NCBI GenBank assembly: GCA_963744915.1
Contig: CAVUUY010000015.1
Location: forward strand, 133,414 to 197,413
DNA length: 64,000 nt
Direction of reading: 5' to 3'
From: DATAFF01 sp963744915
GTDB taxonomy: Bacteria; Pseudomonadota; Alphaproteobacteria; Rhizobiales; Aestuariivirgaceae
In this document: positions 12,639 through 21,132 of the stretch, one piece after another
Layout of the letters: every line of letters starts with the position of its first letter
Numbering within the stretch: position 1 is the stretch's first letter
Notes under the pieces: generated by a model
Databases searched by the model: none
What the model was told of the DNA's origin: nothing
The model's input: the letters and a program-made list of their open reading frames with translations, nothing else
Program-made: the position numbers and the translations under genes

Positions 12639-14903
12639 TCAGACCGGTATGTTGTTCTCGGCAGCGTAGCCCATGAGCTCGGAGCGGATGCTGTGGTCGC
12701 CGCGCCTGAGCAGCGGCAGCAGGAAGCCTTCGAGCTTGCCCGCATCGAGCATCAGCGTCATCGACTTCACCGGCCCGATGGCGGCCGGCGACATCGAGAT
12801 CGAGCGATAGCCAAGCCCGATCAGGGTCATGGCATCGAGCGGCCGCCCGGCCATCTCGCCGCACAGCGTCACTGGCACGTTGAAGGCCGAGGCGCGCTCG
12901 ACCACGCAGCGCAGCGCCCGCAGCCCCGACGGGCTCAGCGGATCATAGCGCCCGGCGAGCTTCGGATGGCCGCGGTCGGCGGCGAACAGGAATTGCATGA
13001 GATCGTTGGAGCCGATCGAGGCGAAATCGACCTCGGTGAGGAAGGCATCGAGCTGGAACAGCAGCGATGGCACCTCGATCATCGCCCCGAGCATCAGCGA
13101 GCGCGGCGGCTGGTGGCCCTGCCGCTCGAGGAAGGCAAGCTCCTCCAACACCGCCGCCCGCGCCGTGATGAACTCGGCAACCTCGGCCACCATCGGAAAC
13201 ATGATCTTCAAGTTTCGCCCCGACCCGGCCTTCAGCAGGGCCCGCGCCTGCAGCCGGAGCAGGGCCGGCCGCTCGAGGGCATAGCGAATTGCCCGCCAGC
13301 CGAGCGCCGGGTTGTCCTCGCGCGGCACATGCAGGTAGGGAAGCGTCTTGTCCGAGCCGATATCGAGGGTCCGGAACACCACCGGCAGGTCGCCGGCGGC
13401 GGTCAGAACCGCGTCATAGAGCGCGGCCTGCTGGTCGAGCCGCGGGAACCGCCGCGACAGCATGAACTGCAGCTCGGTGCGGAACAGGCCGATGCCGTCG
13501 GCACCGGAGTCCGACAGATGCGGCAGGTCGACGATCAGCCCGGCATTGATGCCGAGAGCGATCCGCTGGCCGTCGAGCGTCACCGCGGGGAGATGCCGCA
13601 GCTCGGCATATTTTGCCTGGCGCCGGGCATAGAACCTGACCTTTTCGGCATAGGCCTGCTCGATGCCGGGCGAGGGCCGGACGTGGATCTCGCCGAGCCC
13701 GCCATCGACGATGATCGGATCGCCCGTCTCGACGAAATCGATGATGTCGGTGACCTGTCCGACCGCCGGCACGCCGAGCGCTCGCGCCACGATGGCGACA
13801 TGGCTGTTCGCCCCGGATTCGGCGAGCACCAGGCCGCGCAGCCGTGTGCGGTCATAGTCGAGGAGCTCGGCCGGCCCCATCGTTCGCGCCACCACGATGG
13901 CATCGCGCGGCAGCTGGCCCTGCGCCGCCGTGCCGGTCTGGCCGGTCAGGATGCGCAGCAGCCGGTTGGCGAGGTCGTCGAGATCGTGCATGCGGTCGCG
14001 CAGATAGGCATCGCTCTGGCGCGCCATGCGGGCGCGGTTCTCCCCCTGAACCCGTTCCACCGCCGCCTCGGCCGTCAGGCCGGTCTCGACCGCTTCGCGG
14101 ATCCGCCGCACCCAGCCGCGGTCATGGGCGAACATCCGGAAGGTCTCCAACACCTCGTCATGCTCGCCGCCCTCGCCGAGGCTCATGCGCCCGATCAGCG
14201 TGTCGACCTGCTGGCGCAGCGCCGCAATCCCTTCCTCGATCCGCCGCTTCTCGTCCGGGATGCTCTCGGCAATCAGATCGGTGATGACGACCCGCGGCTC
14301 GTGCAGCACGGCATGGCCGAGCGCCAACCCCTCGGCAATGCTTTCGCCGCGCAGATGATGGGCGCGCTGGCGCGCCGCTTCGGCCTCGCCGGCCTGCGCC
14401 AGCTCCTTGAGATCGCCCGAGGCGATGATCTCGGCCAGCACCATCGCCGCGGTCTGCAGCGCTTCCTCTTCCTCCTCGATATATTGCCGCTTGGTGCGGT
14501 TCTGCACGACCAGCACGCCGATCGAGCGGCCGAGCCGAAGCAGCGGCACGCCGAGGAAGGACGAATAAACCTCCTCGCCGGTCTCCGGCAGATATTTGAA
14601 ATCGGGATGCGAGCGGGCATCGGCGAGATTGAGCGGCGCCCCGTCGCGCGCGATCCGGCCGACCAGACCCTCGCCGAGATTGAGCCGGCTCTTATGGACG
14701 GCCGACCGGTTCAGGCCTTCGGTGGCGAACAGCTCGAGATCACCGCCCGGCCGCAGCACGTAGATCGAGCACACCTCCGCCACCATGTTGGCGGCGATGA
14801 GCTTCACGATGCGATCGAGCCGCTGCTGCGCTGCGACCGGCTCCGCCATGACCTCGCGCAGCCTTCGGAGCAGGACACGCGGGCCTAAGGCGGGTGGAAC
14901 CAT
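12639..14903 (-). CDS. ptsP: phosphoenolpyruvate-protein phosphotransferase PtsP (EI-Ntr)
   Basis: PtsP is the first enzyme of the nitrogen-related phosphotransferase system. It takes phosphate from PEP and passes it to NPr, linking carbon and nitrogen status. The 754 residues start with a GAF domain (about 20-165), which senses glutamine in studied homologues. Then come the PEP-utilising N-terminal and mobile domains, with the phosphorylated His near residue 368 in ANSHVAIVARALGVPAVG, and the C-terminal PEP-binding TIM barrel. It lies 78 bases downstream of lysC, an arrangement frequent in alphaproteobacteria. No ptsN or ptsO is in the window. Confidence 0.95.
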   Translation of the reverse strand: MVPPALGPRVLLRRLREVMAEPVAAQQRLDRIVKLIAANMVAEVCSIYVLRPGGDLELFATEGLNRSAVHKSRLNLGEGLVGRIARDGAPLNLADARSHPDFKYLPETGEEVYSSFLGVPLLRLGRSIGVLVVQNRTKRQYIEEEEEALQTAAMVLAEIIASGDLKELAQAGEAEAARQRAHHLRGESIAEGLALGHAVLHEPRVVITDLIAESIPDEKRRIEEGIAALRQQVDTLIGRMSLGEGGEHDEVLETFRMFAHDRGWVRRIREAVETGLTAEAAVERVQGENRARMARQSDAYLRDRMHDLDDLANRLLRILTGQTGTAAQGQLPRDAIVVARTMGPAELLDYDRTRLRGLVLAESGANSHVAIVARALGVPAVGQVTDIIDFVETGDPIIVDGGLGEIHVRPSPGIEQAYAEKVRFYARRQAKYAELRHLPAVTLDGQRIALGINAGLIVDLPHLSDSGADGIGLFRTELQFMLSRRFPRLDQQAALYDAVLTAAGDLPVVFRTLDIGSDKTLPYLHVPREDNPALGWRAIRYALERPALLRLQARALLKAGSGRNLKIMFPMVAEVAEFITARAAVLEELAFLERQGHQPPRSLMLGAMIEVPSLLFQLDAFLTEVDFASIGSNDLMQFLFAADRGHPKLAGRYDPLSPSGLRALRCVVERASAFNVPVTLCGEMAGRPLDAMTLIGLGYRSISMSPAAIGPVKSMTLMLDAGKLEGFLLPLLRRGDHSIRSELMGYAAENNIPV

Positions 14904-14981
14904 CAGCGTGCGTCCTCAGTCCTGGACTGATCTTCTCGGCGGTTTTTCAAAGGATCTCGGCAATCGTTCCATCCTCCCGCC

Positions 14982-16235
14982 TCACACCGCATCGAGGCCG
15001 TAGACGCTGTGCAGCGCCCGCACCGCGAGCTCGGTATAGGCGGCATCGATCAGCACCGAGACCTTGATCTCGGAGGTGGTGATCGCCTGGATGTTGATCC
15101 CCTTCTCGGCCAGCGCCTTGAACATCTTGGCGGCAACGCCGGCATGGCTGCGCATGCCGATACCGATGATCGAGACCTTGGCGATGCCGGTGGCGTGCGA
15201 CAGCTCGGCATAACCGATCCTGTCGCGCGCCGCCTCGAGCACCTCGAGCGTCCGCCGGAGATCCCGGGTGGCGATGGTGAAGGTGATGTTCGCCATCTTG
15301 CCGTCGGGCGACACGTTCTGCACGATCACATCGACGCTGATATTGGCCTCGGCCAGCGGCCCGAAAATTCCCGCCGACACGCCCGGGCGGTCCGGCACGC
15401 CGCGGATCGACACCTTGGCCTCGTCCTTGGCATAGGCGATGCCGCTGACAACCTGCTGTTCCACGATCTTGTCCTCGTCGCAAACAATGGTGCCGGGGCC
15501 GGTGCCGTCCGGCCGGTTCTGGATCGGCGAGTCCGGCGGCTCGAAGCTGGAGCGCACTTGCAACGGCACCTTATACACCATTGCCAGCTCGACCGACCGG
15601 GTCTGCAGCACCTTCGAGCCGAGAGATGCCATTTCCAGCATCTCCTCATAGGTGATCCGGTCCACCCGCCGCGCCTTTTCGACAATTCGCGGGTCGGTGG
15701 TGTAGACCCCGTCGACATCGGAATAGATATCGCACCTGGCATCGAGGGCAGCCGCCAGCGCCACCGCGCTGGTGTCCGACCCGCCACGGCCAAGCGTGGT
15801 GATGCGCCGATCGGGGCCGATCCCCTGGAACCCGGCCATCACGGCGACCTGGCCCTGCTCCAGCCGCTTGCGGATCTCCTGATCGTCGATCTCGAGAATG
15901 CGGGCGGCTCCATGCACCCCGTCGGTGCGCACCGCCACCTGCCAGCCCATCCATGAGCGGGCAGGAATTCCCATGTCCTGCAGCACGATTGCCAGGAGCC
16001 CGGCGGTGACCTGCTCGCCCGCGGCGACAATCGCATCATATTCGCGGGCATCGTGCTTGAGCGCCGCCTCGCGGCACCATCCCGCCAGCTGGTCGGTCGT
16101 CCCGGACATCGCCGAAACCACGACGGCGACCTGCTGGCCGGCCTTGAGCTCGCGCTCGACATGACGCGCCACATTGCGGATTCGCCCGATATCGGCGACC
16201 GAGGTTCCCCCGAACTTCATCACCAATCGAGCCAT
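14982..16235 (-). CDS. lysC: aspartate kinase
   Basis: Aspartate kinase phosphorylates aspartate, the first step towards lysine, methionine, threonine and diaminopimelate. The 417 residues begin with the kinase signature MKFGGTSVADIGRIRNVA and contain the GRGGSDTSAVALAAAL motif. Two C-terminal ACT domains (about 265-417) are the usual site of lysine/threonine feedback. The length is typical of the monofunctional enzyme. It is divergent from ubiG with a 160-base gap that must hold both promoters. Confidence 0.97.
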   Translation of the reverse strand: MARLVMKFGGTSVADIGRIRNVARHVERELKAGQQVAVVVSAMSGTTDQLAGWCREAALKHDAREYDAIVAAGEQVTAGLLAIVLQDMGIPARSWMGWQVAVRTDGVHGAARILEIDDQEIRKRLEQGQVAVMAGFQGIGPDRRITTLGRGGSDTSAVALAAALDARCDIYSDVDGVYTTDPRIVEKARRVDRITYEEMLEMASLGSKVLQTRSVELAMVYKVPLQVRSSFEPPDSPIQNRPDGTGPGTIVCDEDKIVEQQVVSGIAYAKDEAKVSIRGVPDRPGVSAGIFGPLAEANISVDVIVQNVSPDGKMANITFTIATRDLRRTLEVLEAARDRIGYAELSHATGIAKVSIIGIGMRSHAGVAAKMFKALAEKGINIQAITTSEIKVSVLIDAAYTELAVRALHSVYGLDAV

Positions 16236-16395
16236 GCCTGTCTCTTGCCTTGCGAGGGACCGGTGGTAACGACCGTAAGCTGGTTCCCGGAACAGCGCGC
16301 CCAGCGGGGCTTTGTGGAGAACTGGTTCTCCGGCGCGTCATATATGCAATAGTGGCGGCCTGCAACCCTGCTGCAAGGAGGATTGGCCGGAGACC

Positions 16396-17139
16396 ATGGC
16401 GAGGCCGTTGCAAAGCTCGGTCGACGAGGCCGAACTGGCGAAATTTTCGGCAATTGCTGCCCAATGGTGGGATCCCGCCGGCAAATTCGCCGTGCTGCAC
16501 AAGTTCAATCCGGTGCGGCTTGCCTATATCCGCGAACAGGCGACCGCCTGGCTCGGCCTCGATCCGGTGGCGCTCAGGCCGTTCACCGGCCGGCGTCTGC
16601 TCGATATCGGCTGCGGCGGCGGCCTCCTGTCGGAACCGATGGCACGCCTCGGCGCCGAGGTCGTCGGCATCGATCCGGCCGAGCGCAATATTCGCACCGC
16701 GCAGGTTCATGCCGCCGAGGGCGAGCTTGCAATCGACTATCGGGTCGGCACCGCCGAGGAGCTCGCCGCGGCCGGCGAGACCTTCGACATCATCCTCAAC
16801 ATGGAGGTGGTCGAGCATGTCCGGGATCCCGGCCGTTTCCTGGCCGACTGCGCGCGGATGCTCAAGCCCCGCGGCGTCATGATCGTAGCGACCATCAACC
16901 GGACCTTCCGCTCCTTCGCATTGGCCATCATCGGTGCCGAATATGTGCTGGGCTGGCTGCCCAGGGGCACCCATCAATGGGAGAAGTTCGTCACCCCGGA
17001 TGAGCTCGCCGCCTGGCTCGAGGCCGCCGGCCTGACGGTCAGGGCGACCGACGGCGTGGTCTTCAACCCGCTCGCCGCGAGCTGGTCGCGTTCAACCGAT
17101 TGCGCGGTAAACTACATGGTGGTGGCGCAACGGGCCTAG
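16396..17139 (+). CDS. ubiG: ubiquinone biosynthesis O-methyltransferase UbiG
   Basis: UbiG performs both O-methylations of the ubiquinone ring. The 247-residue protein has the SAM-binding LLDIGCGGG at about 68-76, the EVVEHV block, and the UbiG-type N-terminus (FSAIAAQWWDPAGKF). The start at 16396 follows a purine-rich stretch. The frame is open upstream but the extra residues are not family-like. It ends in a 4-base tail-to-tail overlap with the DUF1178 gene. Confidence 0.95.
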   Translation: MARPLQSSVDEAELAKFSAIAAQWWDPAGKFAVLHKFNPVRLAYIREQATAWLGLDPVALRPFTGRRLLDIGCGGGLLSEPMARLGAEVVGIDPAERNIRTAQVHAAEGELAIDYRVGTAEELAAAGETFDIILNMEVVEHVRDPGRFLADCARMLKPRGVMIVATINRTFRSFALAIIGAEYVLGWLPRGTHQWEKFVTPDELAAWLEAAGLTVRATDGVVFNPLAASWSRSTDCAVNYMVVAQRA

Positions 17140-17579
17140 TTCGCATCTTCGGGCAGCGGCGGCAGCGGCTCAACTTCGACCCCTTCCTCGAGCAGCGCCT
17201 TTGCCTCCTCGAGCGTCGCCTCGCCATAGATGCCGCGCGGCTCGACCTCCTTGTAATGCATCTTGCGCGCTTCCTCGGCGAACCGGTCGCCGACATAGTC
17301 GGCATTCTCCTCGACATGGCGCCGGAGCTTCCGCACAGCTTCGACGAGCTCGGCAACCCTGGCTTCCTTCTGAGCCGAGAACACCGGCACGCGCTCCTCG
17401 CGCCGCCGGTTCGACCTCGAGGGAATGCCGGGGGTCATCAGCTGCTTGCTGATCGCCGTCGAGCCGCAGACCGGGCACACCACCTGGTCGGCGGCGCGCT
17501 GCGCATCATAGGCTTCGCTGTCACGAAACCACCCGTCGAACCCGTGCTCCCGGTCGCAGGCGAGATCATAGCGGATCAT
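17136..17579 (-). CDS. DUF1178 family protein
   Basis: The 147-residue protein has the DUF1178 signature: an N-terminal MIRYDLACDREHGFDGWF and a zinc-ribbon-like CPVCGS pair (about residues 35-38), with an upstream Cys8. The C-terminal half is acidic and helical. The function is not established. Its ATG overlaps the stop of the upstream nitrilase-family gene as ATGA, so the three genes grxC, nitrilase and DUF1178 form a tightly coupled operon. Confidence 0.9.
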   Translation of the reverse strand: MIRYDLACDREHGFDGWFRDSEAYDAQRAADQVVCPVCGSTAISKQLMTPGIPSRSNRRREERVPVFSAQKEARVAELVEAVRKLRRHVEENADYVGDRFAEEARKMHYKEVEPRGIYGEATLEEAKALLEEGVEVEPLPPLPEDAN

Positions 17580-18418
17580 CGGCCGCCTCCGACCGTGATG
17601 GGGCGCTGATGCCGGAGCGTCGGGATCCGCCGCCGCGCCAAGTTCGCCTGCTCGGTGTCGAGATCGGCCATGATGACGCCTTGCTGCTCCTCCGCCTCGG
17701 CCACGACCCGCCCCCATGGATCGACCACGAGGCTGTGGCCATAGGTCTCCCTGCCGCTCTCATGACGGCCACCCTGCGCCGCCGCCAGCACGAAGCTGCC
17801 GGTCTCGATGGCGCGCGCCCTGAGCAGCACGTGCCAATGGGCCTCGCCGGTGACGGTGGTGAATGCCGAGGGGACGTTGAGCACGGTTGCACCGGCACCG
17901 GCCAGCGCCAAATAGAGCTGCGGGAAGCGCAGATCGTAGCAGATGCTGAGGCCGAGCCGGATCGGCCCGAGATCGGCGGTGACGATCGCGTTGCCGCCGT
18001 CATAGCTCGAGGATTCGCGGTAGGTTTCGCCATTCGGCAGCATCACGTCGAACAGATGGATCTTGTCGTAGCGCGCCGTCACCCGCCCGTCCGGCGCGAA
18101 GAGCAGCGAGCGGTTGACCAGCCGGTCGCCCGAGCGCAACGCCAGCGACCCGGCGGCGAGCCAGATGCCGAGCTCGCGGGCGAGCGCCGCCAGCGCGGCT
18201 GCCGAGGGGTCCGCGGCCTCCTCCTCAACCTTTTCCCAGAGCACCGCCCGGCGCGGCTCGATGATGTTGGTCATTTCCGGCGTCGCGACGAGGGTTGCCC
18301 CGTCGGCAGCGGCGCGCCGGATCTGGCCGCTCGCCCAGGCAATGTTTGCCGCCGGCTCGCTACCCGAGCACATCTGGACGAGACCGACACGCAGAACGCT
18401 GGAGGCCACGGTACTCAC
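17576..18418 (-). CDS. carbon-nitrogen hydrolase family protein (Nit/omega-amidase type)
   Basis: The 280-residue protein carries the complete nitrilase-superfamily triad: Glu48 in TPEMTN, Lys119 in RYDKIHLFD, and Cys160 in SICYDLRFP. These sequences are closest in character to the Nit1/Nit2 branch, whose members hydrolyse deaminated glutathione or omega-amides. The pairing with a glutaredoxin gene fits metabolite repair of glutathione, but the substrate is inferred. It is coupled by ATGA overlaps both to grxC upstream and to the DUF1178 gene downstream. Confidence 0.9.
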   Translation of the reverse strand: MSTVASSVLRVGLVQMCSGSEPAANIAWASGQIRRAAADGATLVATPEMTNIIEPRRAVLWEKVEEEAADPSAAALAALARELGIWLAAGSLALRSGDRLVNRSLLFAPDGRVTARYDKIHLFDVMLPNGETYRESSSYDGGNAIVTADLGPIRLGLSICYDLRFPQLYLALAGAGATVLNVPSAFTTVTGEAHWHVLLRARAIETGSFVLAAAQGGRHESGRETYGHSLVVDPWGRVVAEAEEQQGVIMADLDTEQANLARRRIPTLRHQRPITVGGGR

Positions 18419-18672
18419 GCGCCGAGAAGCGGATCGAGGCCCCCGCGCCGATCGAGGGCAAAAAGATCATCGCAGCCGCCAATATGCCGGTCGCCGATGA
18501 AAATCTGCGGCACGGTACGCCGGCCGCCGGCCCGTTCGGTCATGGTCTTGCGCCCTGATGGATCACAGGAAACATCGATCTCCTGGAATTTCGCACCCTT
18601 GTTGCGGAGCAGGTTCTTGGCGGCCACACAATAGGGGCAGAACTGTGTGGTGTAGATGATGACGTCCGACAT
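18415..18672 (-). CDS. grxC: glutaredoxin 3
   Basis: This 85-residue dithiol glutaredoxin has the redox motif C12-P-Y-C15, the cis-proline TVP block and the GG-C-DDL glutathione-binding end. It reduces protein disulfides and mixed disulfides with glutathione. It is the first gene of the operon grxC > nitrilase > DUF1178, linked by a 4-base overlap. Confidence 0.95.
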   Translation of the reverse strand: MSDVIIYTTQFCPYCVAAKNLLRNKGAKFQEIDVSCDPSGRKTMTERAGGRRTVPQIFIGDRHIGGCDDLFALDRRGGLDPLLGA

Positions 18673-18708
18673 AAGGGGGCCCGCAGAGCCTGGAATCGCT
18701 TATTGCTG

Positions 18709-19470
18709 TCATATATGTAACCGGTGGCTAGCGGCGGCAAGAGCGAACACCAGAACATTCACGGCTGCTGCACCGCCGTCGAGCAGCGCCTGCGCACAGG
18801 CATTGCAGGTGGCGCCGGTGGTCAGCACATCATCGATCAGCAGCACGCGGCGCCCGCTCAGCTGCGGCTGCAGCGCCGGCAGCAGCGCAAACGCCCCCCG
18901 GACATTGCCGGTCCGCCGCCCGGTATCGAGGCCGACCTGGGACGCCGTTCGGCGCCGGCGGACCAGCCCGTGATGGAGGCAGGGCTTGGCGACGAGGTGG
19001 GCGATGCGCATCGCCAGCAGCGCGGCCTGGTTGTAGCGGCGGCGCCACAGCCGCCAGCGATGCAGCGGGACCGGCACCAGCATGTCGCTGGCGGCGATCA
19101 CGTCGCGGCCTGCCACCGCCATCAGGCGCGCCATCGGCAGCGCCGCTTCATGGCGATCGTGGTATTTGAGGGCATGCACCAGGCGGCGCGAATCATCATC
19201 GTAAATGACGGCGCCCCGCGCCCGGCCATAGAGCGGCGGCGATCTGAGCGCCGCCGGGCTGACGAGATCGTCACCCTCGATGCCATAGGGGAATGGCAGG
19301 CCGCTCACCGCGCAGCGCGGCGCATCGATGAAGGTGAGGGCGCTCCAGCATCGTGGGCAAAGTCCGGCCTGCCCCATGGTGAGCTCCCGGCACGTCGCGC
19401 AGCGCGGCGGCAGCGCCAGGTCGATGAGCGCCTGGCCGGCCGATCCGATGCGGGCAATGAGCTTGGTCAC
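18709..19470 (-). CDS. ComF family phosphoribosyltransferase-like protein
   Basis: The 253-residue protein has an N-terminal double-Cys zinc ribbon (CATC…CPRC, about 23-41) and a C-terminal phosphoribosyltransferase fold with the PRPP loop VLLIDDVLTTGAT. ComF proteins take part in DNA uptake in naturally competent bacteria. Most alphaproteobacteria carry a homologue whose role is unsettled. The start is GTG. It is divergent from the methyltransferase gene, 55 bases apart. Confidence 0.9.
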   Translation of the reverse strand: MTKLIARIGSAGQALIDLALPPRCATCRELTMGQAGLCPRCWSALTFIDAPRCAVSGLPFPYGIEGDDLVSPAALRSPPLYGRARGAVIYDDDSRRLVHALKYHDRHEAALPMARLMAVAGRDVIAASDMLVPVPLHRWRLWRRRYNQAALLAMRIAHLVAKPCLHHGLVRRRRTASQVGLDTGRRTGNVRGAFALLPALQPQLSGRRVLLIDDVLTTGATCNACAQALLDGGAAAVNVLVFALAAASHRLHI

Positions 19471-19525
19471 CGACGAGATCCCGAAGCGGCACCCGGCTGA
19501 CAGCTGATGCGAGGACCGTAGGGCA

Positions 19526-20389
19526 GTGCGCCCGACCCCGATATTCGACGAAGCGTGCGTGCGTCAACGTCTGGCGCGGGCGATCGCGGCGCCGGACTTT
19601 CCCGGCTTCCTCCATGAGCATGCCGCCCGCGAGATCCTGTCGAGGCTCGATCTGTCACAGCAGAGCCTGGCGATTGCGCTGGCCCATGGCAGCCGGCCCG
19701 ACCTGCTGCTGCATCGGCGCATGCACACCATCCGGGCCGCCACGATCCTTTCCGCCGATGCAGAGCTGGTGACGCCGGCCGACAGCGTGCCGGTCAAGCC
19801 CGAAAGCCTGGACTGCCTGCTGCTGCTGTTCGGGCCGGAGACCGTCAACGACATTGCCGGCCTGCTGGCGAGCATCCGCCGGTCGTTGCGACCGGACGGC
19901 CTGTTCCTCGGTGCCACGCTCGCCGGCGAGACGCTGCGCGAGCTGCGCAATTCCTGGAGCCTGGCGGAGACCGAGCTGACGGGCGGCGCCACCCCGCGGG
20001 TCGCCCCCTTTGCCGGCTTGCGCGATCTCGGCAACCTGATGCTGCGGGCCGGCCTGGCGCTGCCGGTGGTCGACAGCGACCGGCTGGTGGTTCGCTACGC
20101 CGATCCGCTGGCGCTGATGCGCGAGCTGAAGCGCCTTGGCTGGTCCAACGCGCTCGTCGAGCGGACGCGGCAGGGCCTGTCCCGCCGCCTGCTCGCACGG
20201 GTGATCGAGGTTTATTTCGAGCGGTTCGCCGATGCCGATGGGCGGATTCGTGCCACCTTCGAGATCGCGTATCTGACCGGTTTCGCGCCCCATCCCGACC
20301 AGCCGCGGCCACTGCGGCCAGGCTCCGCCAAGGTACGCCTCGCCGATGCGCTGGGCCGCGATCCGCAAGAGCGCGACCCCCAAGAATGA
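19526..20389 (+). CDS. class I SAM-dependent methyltransferase-like protein (NDUFAF5/BioC-like)
   Basis: The 287-residue protein begins MRPTPIFDEACVRQRLARA, the typical start of the alphaproteobacterial NDUFAF5-like family. The methyltransferase core is weakly conserved: there is no clean DxGxGxG motif I in the SAM region, and motif IV-like LDCLLLLFG is present. Mitochondrial NDUFAF5 modifies a complex I subunit, and a similar role is inference. The start is GTG. The extreme C-terminus repeats RDPQE. Confidence 0.75.
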   Translation: MRPTPIFDEACVRQRLARAIAAPDFPGFLHEHAAREILSRLDLSQQSLAIALAHGSRPDLLLHRRMHTIRAATILSADAELVTPADSVPVKPESLDCLLLLFGPETVNDIAGLLASIRRSLRPDGLFLGATLAGETLRELRNSWSLAETELTGGATPRVAPFAGLRDLGNLMLRAGLALPVVDSDRLVVRYADPLALMRELKRLGWSNALVERTRQGLSRRLLARVIEVYFERFADADGRIRATFEIAYLTGFAPHPDQPRPLRPGSAKVRLADALGRDPQERDPQE

Positions 20390-20393
20390 AGCT

Positions 20394-20552
20394 CTAGAAC
20401 AGCACGCTGCCCAGCGTGTTGCCGATCACCCCGATGGCGGCGAGGATGCCGCAGGCGATGCCCGAGGCGATCAACGAATATTCGATCGTGAACGGCCCCT
20501 GCCCATCTCTGCGTGCGCGTGCCGCGGCGTCTGCCGTCTTGCTGCGAACCAT
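20394..20552 (-). CDS. Flp/Fap-type IVb pilin (orphan)
   Basis: This 52-residue protein has the pattern of Flp pilins. A short basic leader is followed by the prepilin-like core PFTIEYSLIASGIACGILAA (the EY pair corresponds to the conserved Glu-Tyr after the cleavage site) and a single hydrophobic helix. The start at 20552 is supported by AGGGAG 8 bases upstream. No Tad/Cpa assembly genes are in the window, so the pilin is isolated. The leader has Gly-Pro rather than the usual Gly-Ala or Gly-Ser at the processing point, so processing is uncertain. Confidence 0.75.
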   Translation of the reverse strand: MVRSKTADAAARARRDGQGPFTIEYSLIASGIACGILAAIGVIGNTLGSVLF

Positions 20553-20608
20553 TGTTGACGCTCCCTTGTTGCCCTGCCCCTCCCCGGGACACACACGGAC
20601 AGAAGCGA

Positions 20609-21028
20609 TCAGAGCGCGTCGATCAGATGGGCGACCAGCGGAACGTCCGCCGGCGGCATCGGATAGGCGCGCAATCCCATCGGCCGGACCCACGCGATCC
20701 GCTGGCCTTCGCCGGGCCTGATCTCCCCCGTCCAGCGCCGGCACACATAAAGCGGCATCAGCAGATGGAACGAGGGATATCCGTGACTTGCGAAGGTCAA
20801 CGGCGCGAGGCAGGCCGCCGTCACGTCGATGCCGAGCTCTTCCCTGAGCTCGCGGATGAGCGCCGTTTCCGGACGCTCGCCAGGCTCGACCTTGCCGCCG
20901 GGAAACTCCCATAAACCGGCCATGGCCTTGCCTTCCGGGCGCTGGCTGATCAAAACTCTCCCATCGGTGTCGATCAGGGCGCACGCAACGACGAGAACGA
21001 TGGTCTCACCGCTCATGTCGACGACCAT
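20609..21028 (-). CDS. mutT: NUDIX hydrolase, MutT-type 8-oxo-dGTP diphosphatase
   Basis: The 139-residue protein contains an intact Nudix box (GGKVEPGERPETALIREL followed by REELGI). Its N-terminus resembles MutT (VVACALIDTDGRVLISQRP). MutT removes oxidised dGTP from the nucleotide pool. The start at 21028 has AAGGGA just upstream. It lies downstream of argJ on the same strand, 104 bases away. Related Nudix enzymes have other substrates, so the exact substrate is inferred. Confidence 0.88.
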   Translation of the reverse strand: MVVDMSGETIVLVVACALIDTDGRVLISQRPEGKAMAGLWEFPGGKVEPGERPETALIRELREELGIDVTAACLAPLTFASHGYPSFHLLMPLYVCRRWTGEIRPGEGQRIAWVRPMGLRAYPMPPADVPLVAHLIDAL

Positions 21029-21132
21029 TGTTCCCTTGGAGGGTTAACGGGCGCATGTGAACAGCCGGGAGCGCCGAGGACTTTTCCATGCCAGGGTTAG
21101 CAGTCGATGAACGAGCCGGCCCGCCGGAGCGG

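Noticed and set aside
12309..14888. An 859-codon open frame opposite ptsP
   Set aside because: Antisense shadow of ptsP with His/Arg/Gln-rich, non-protein-like sequence.
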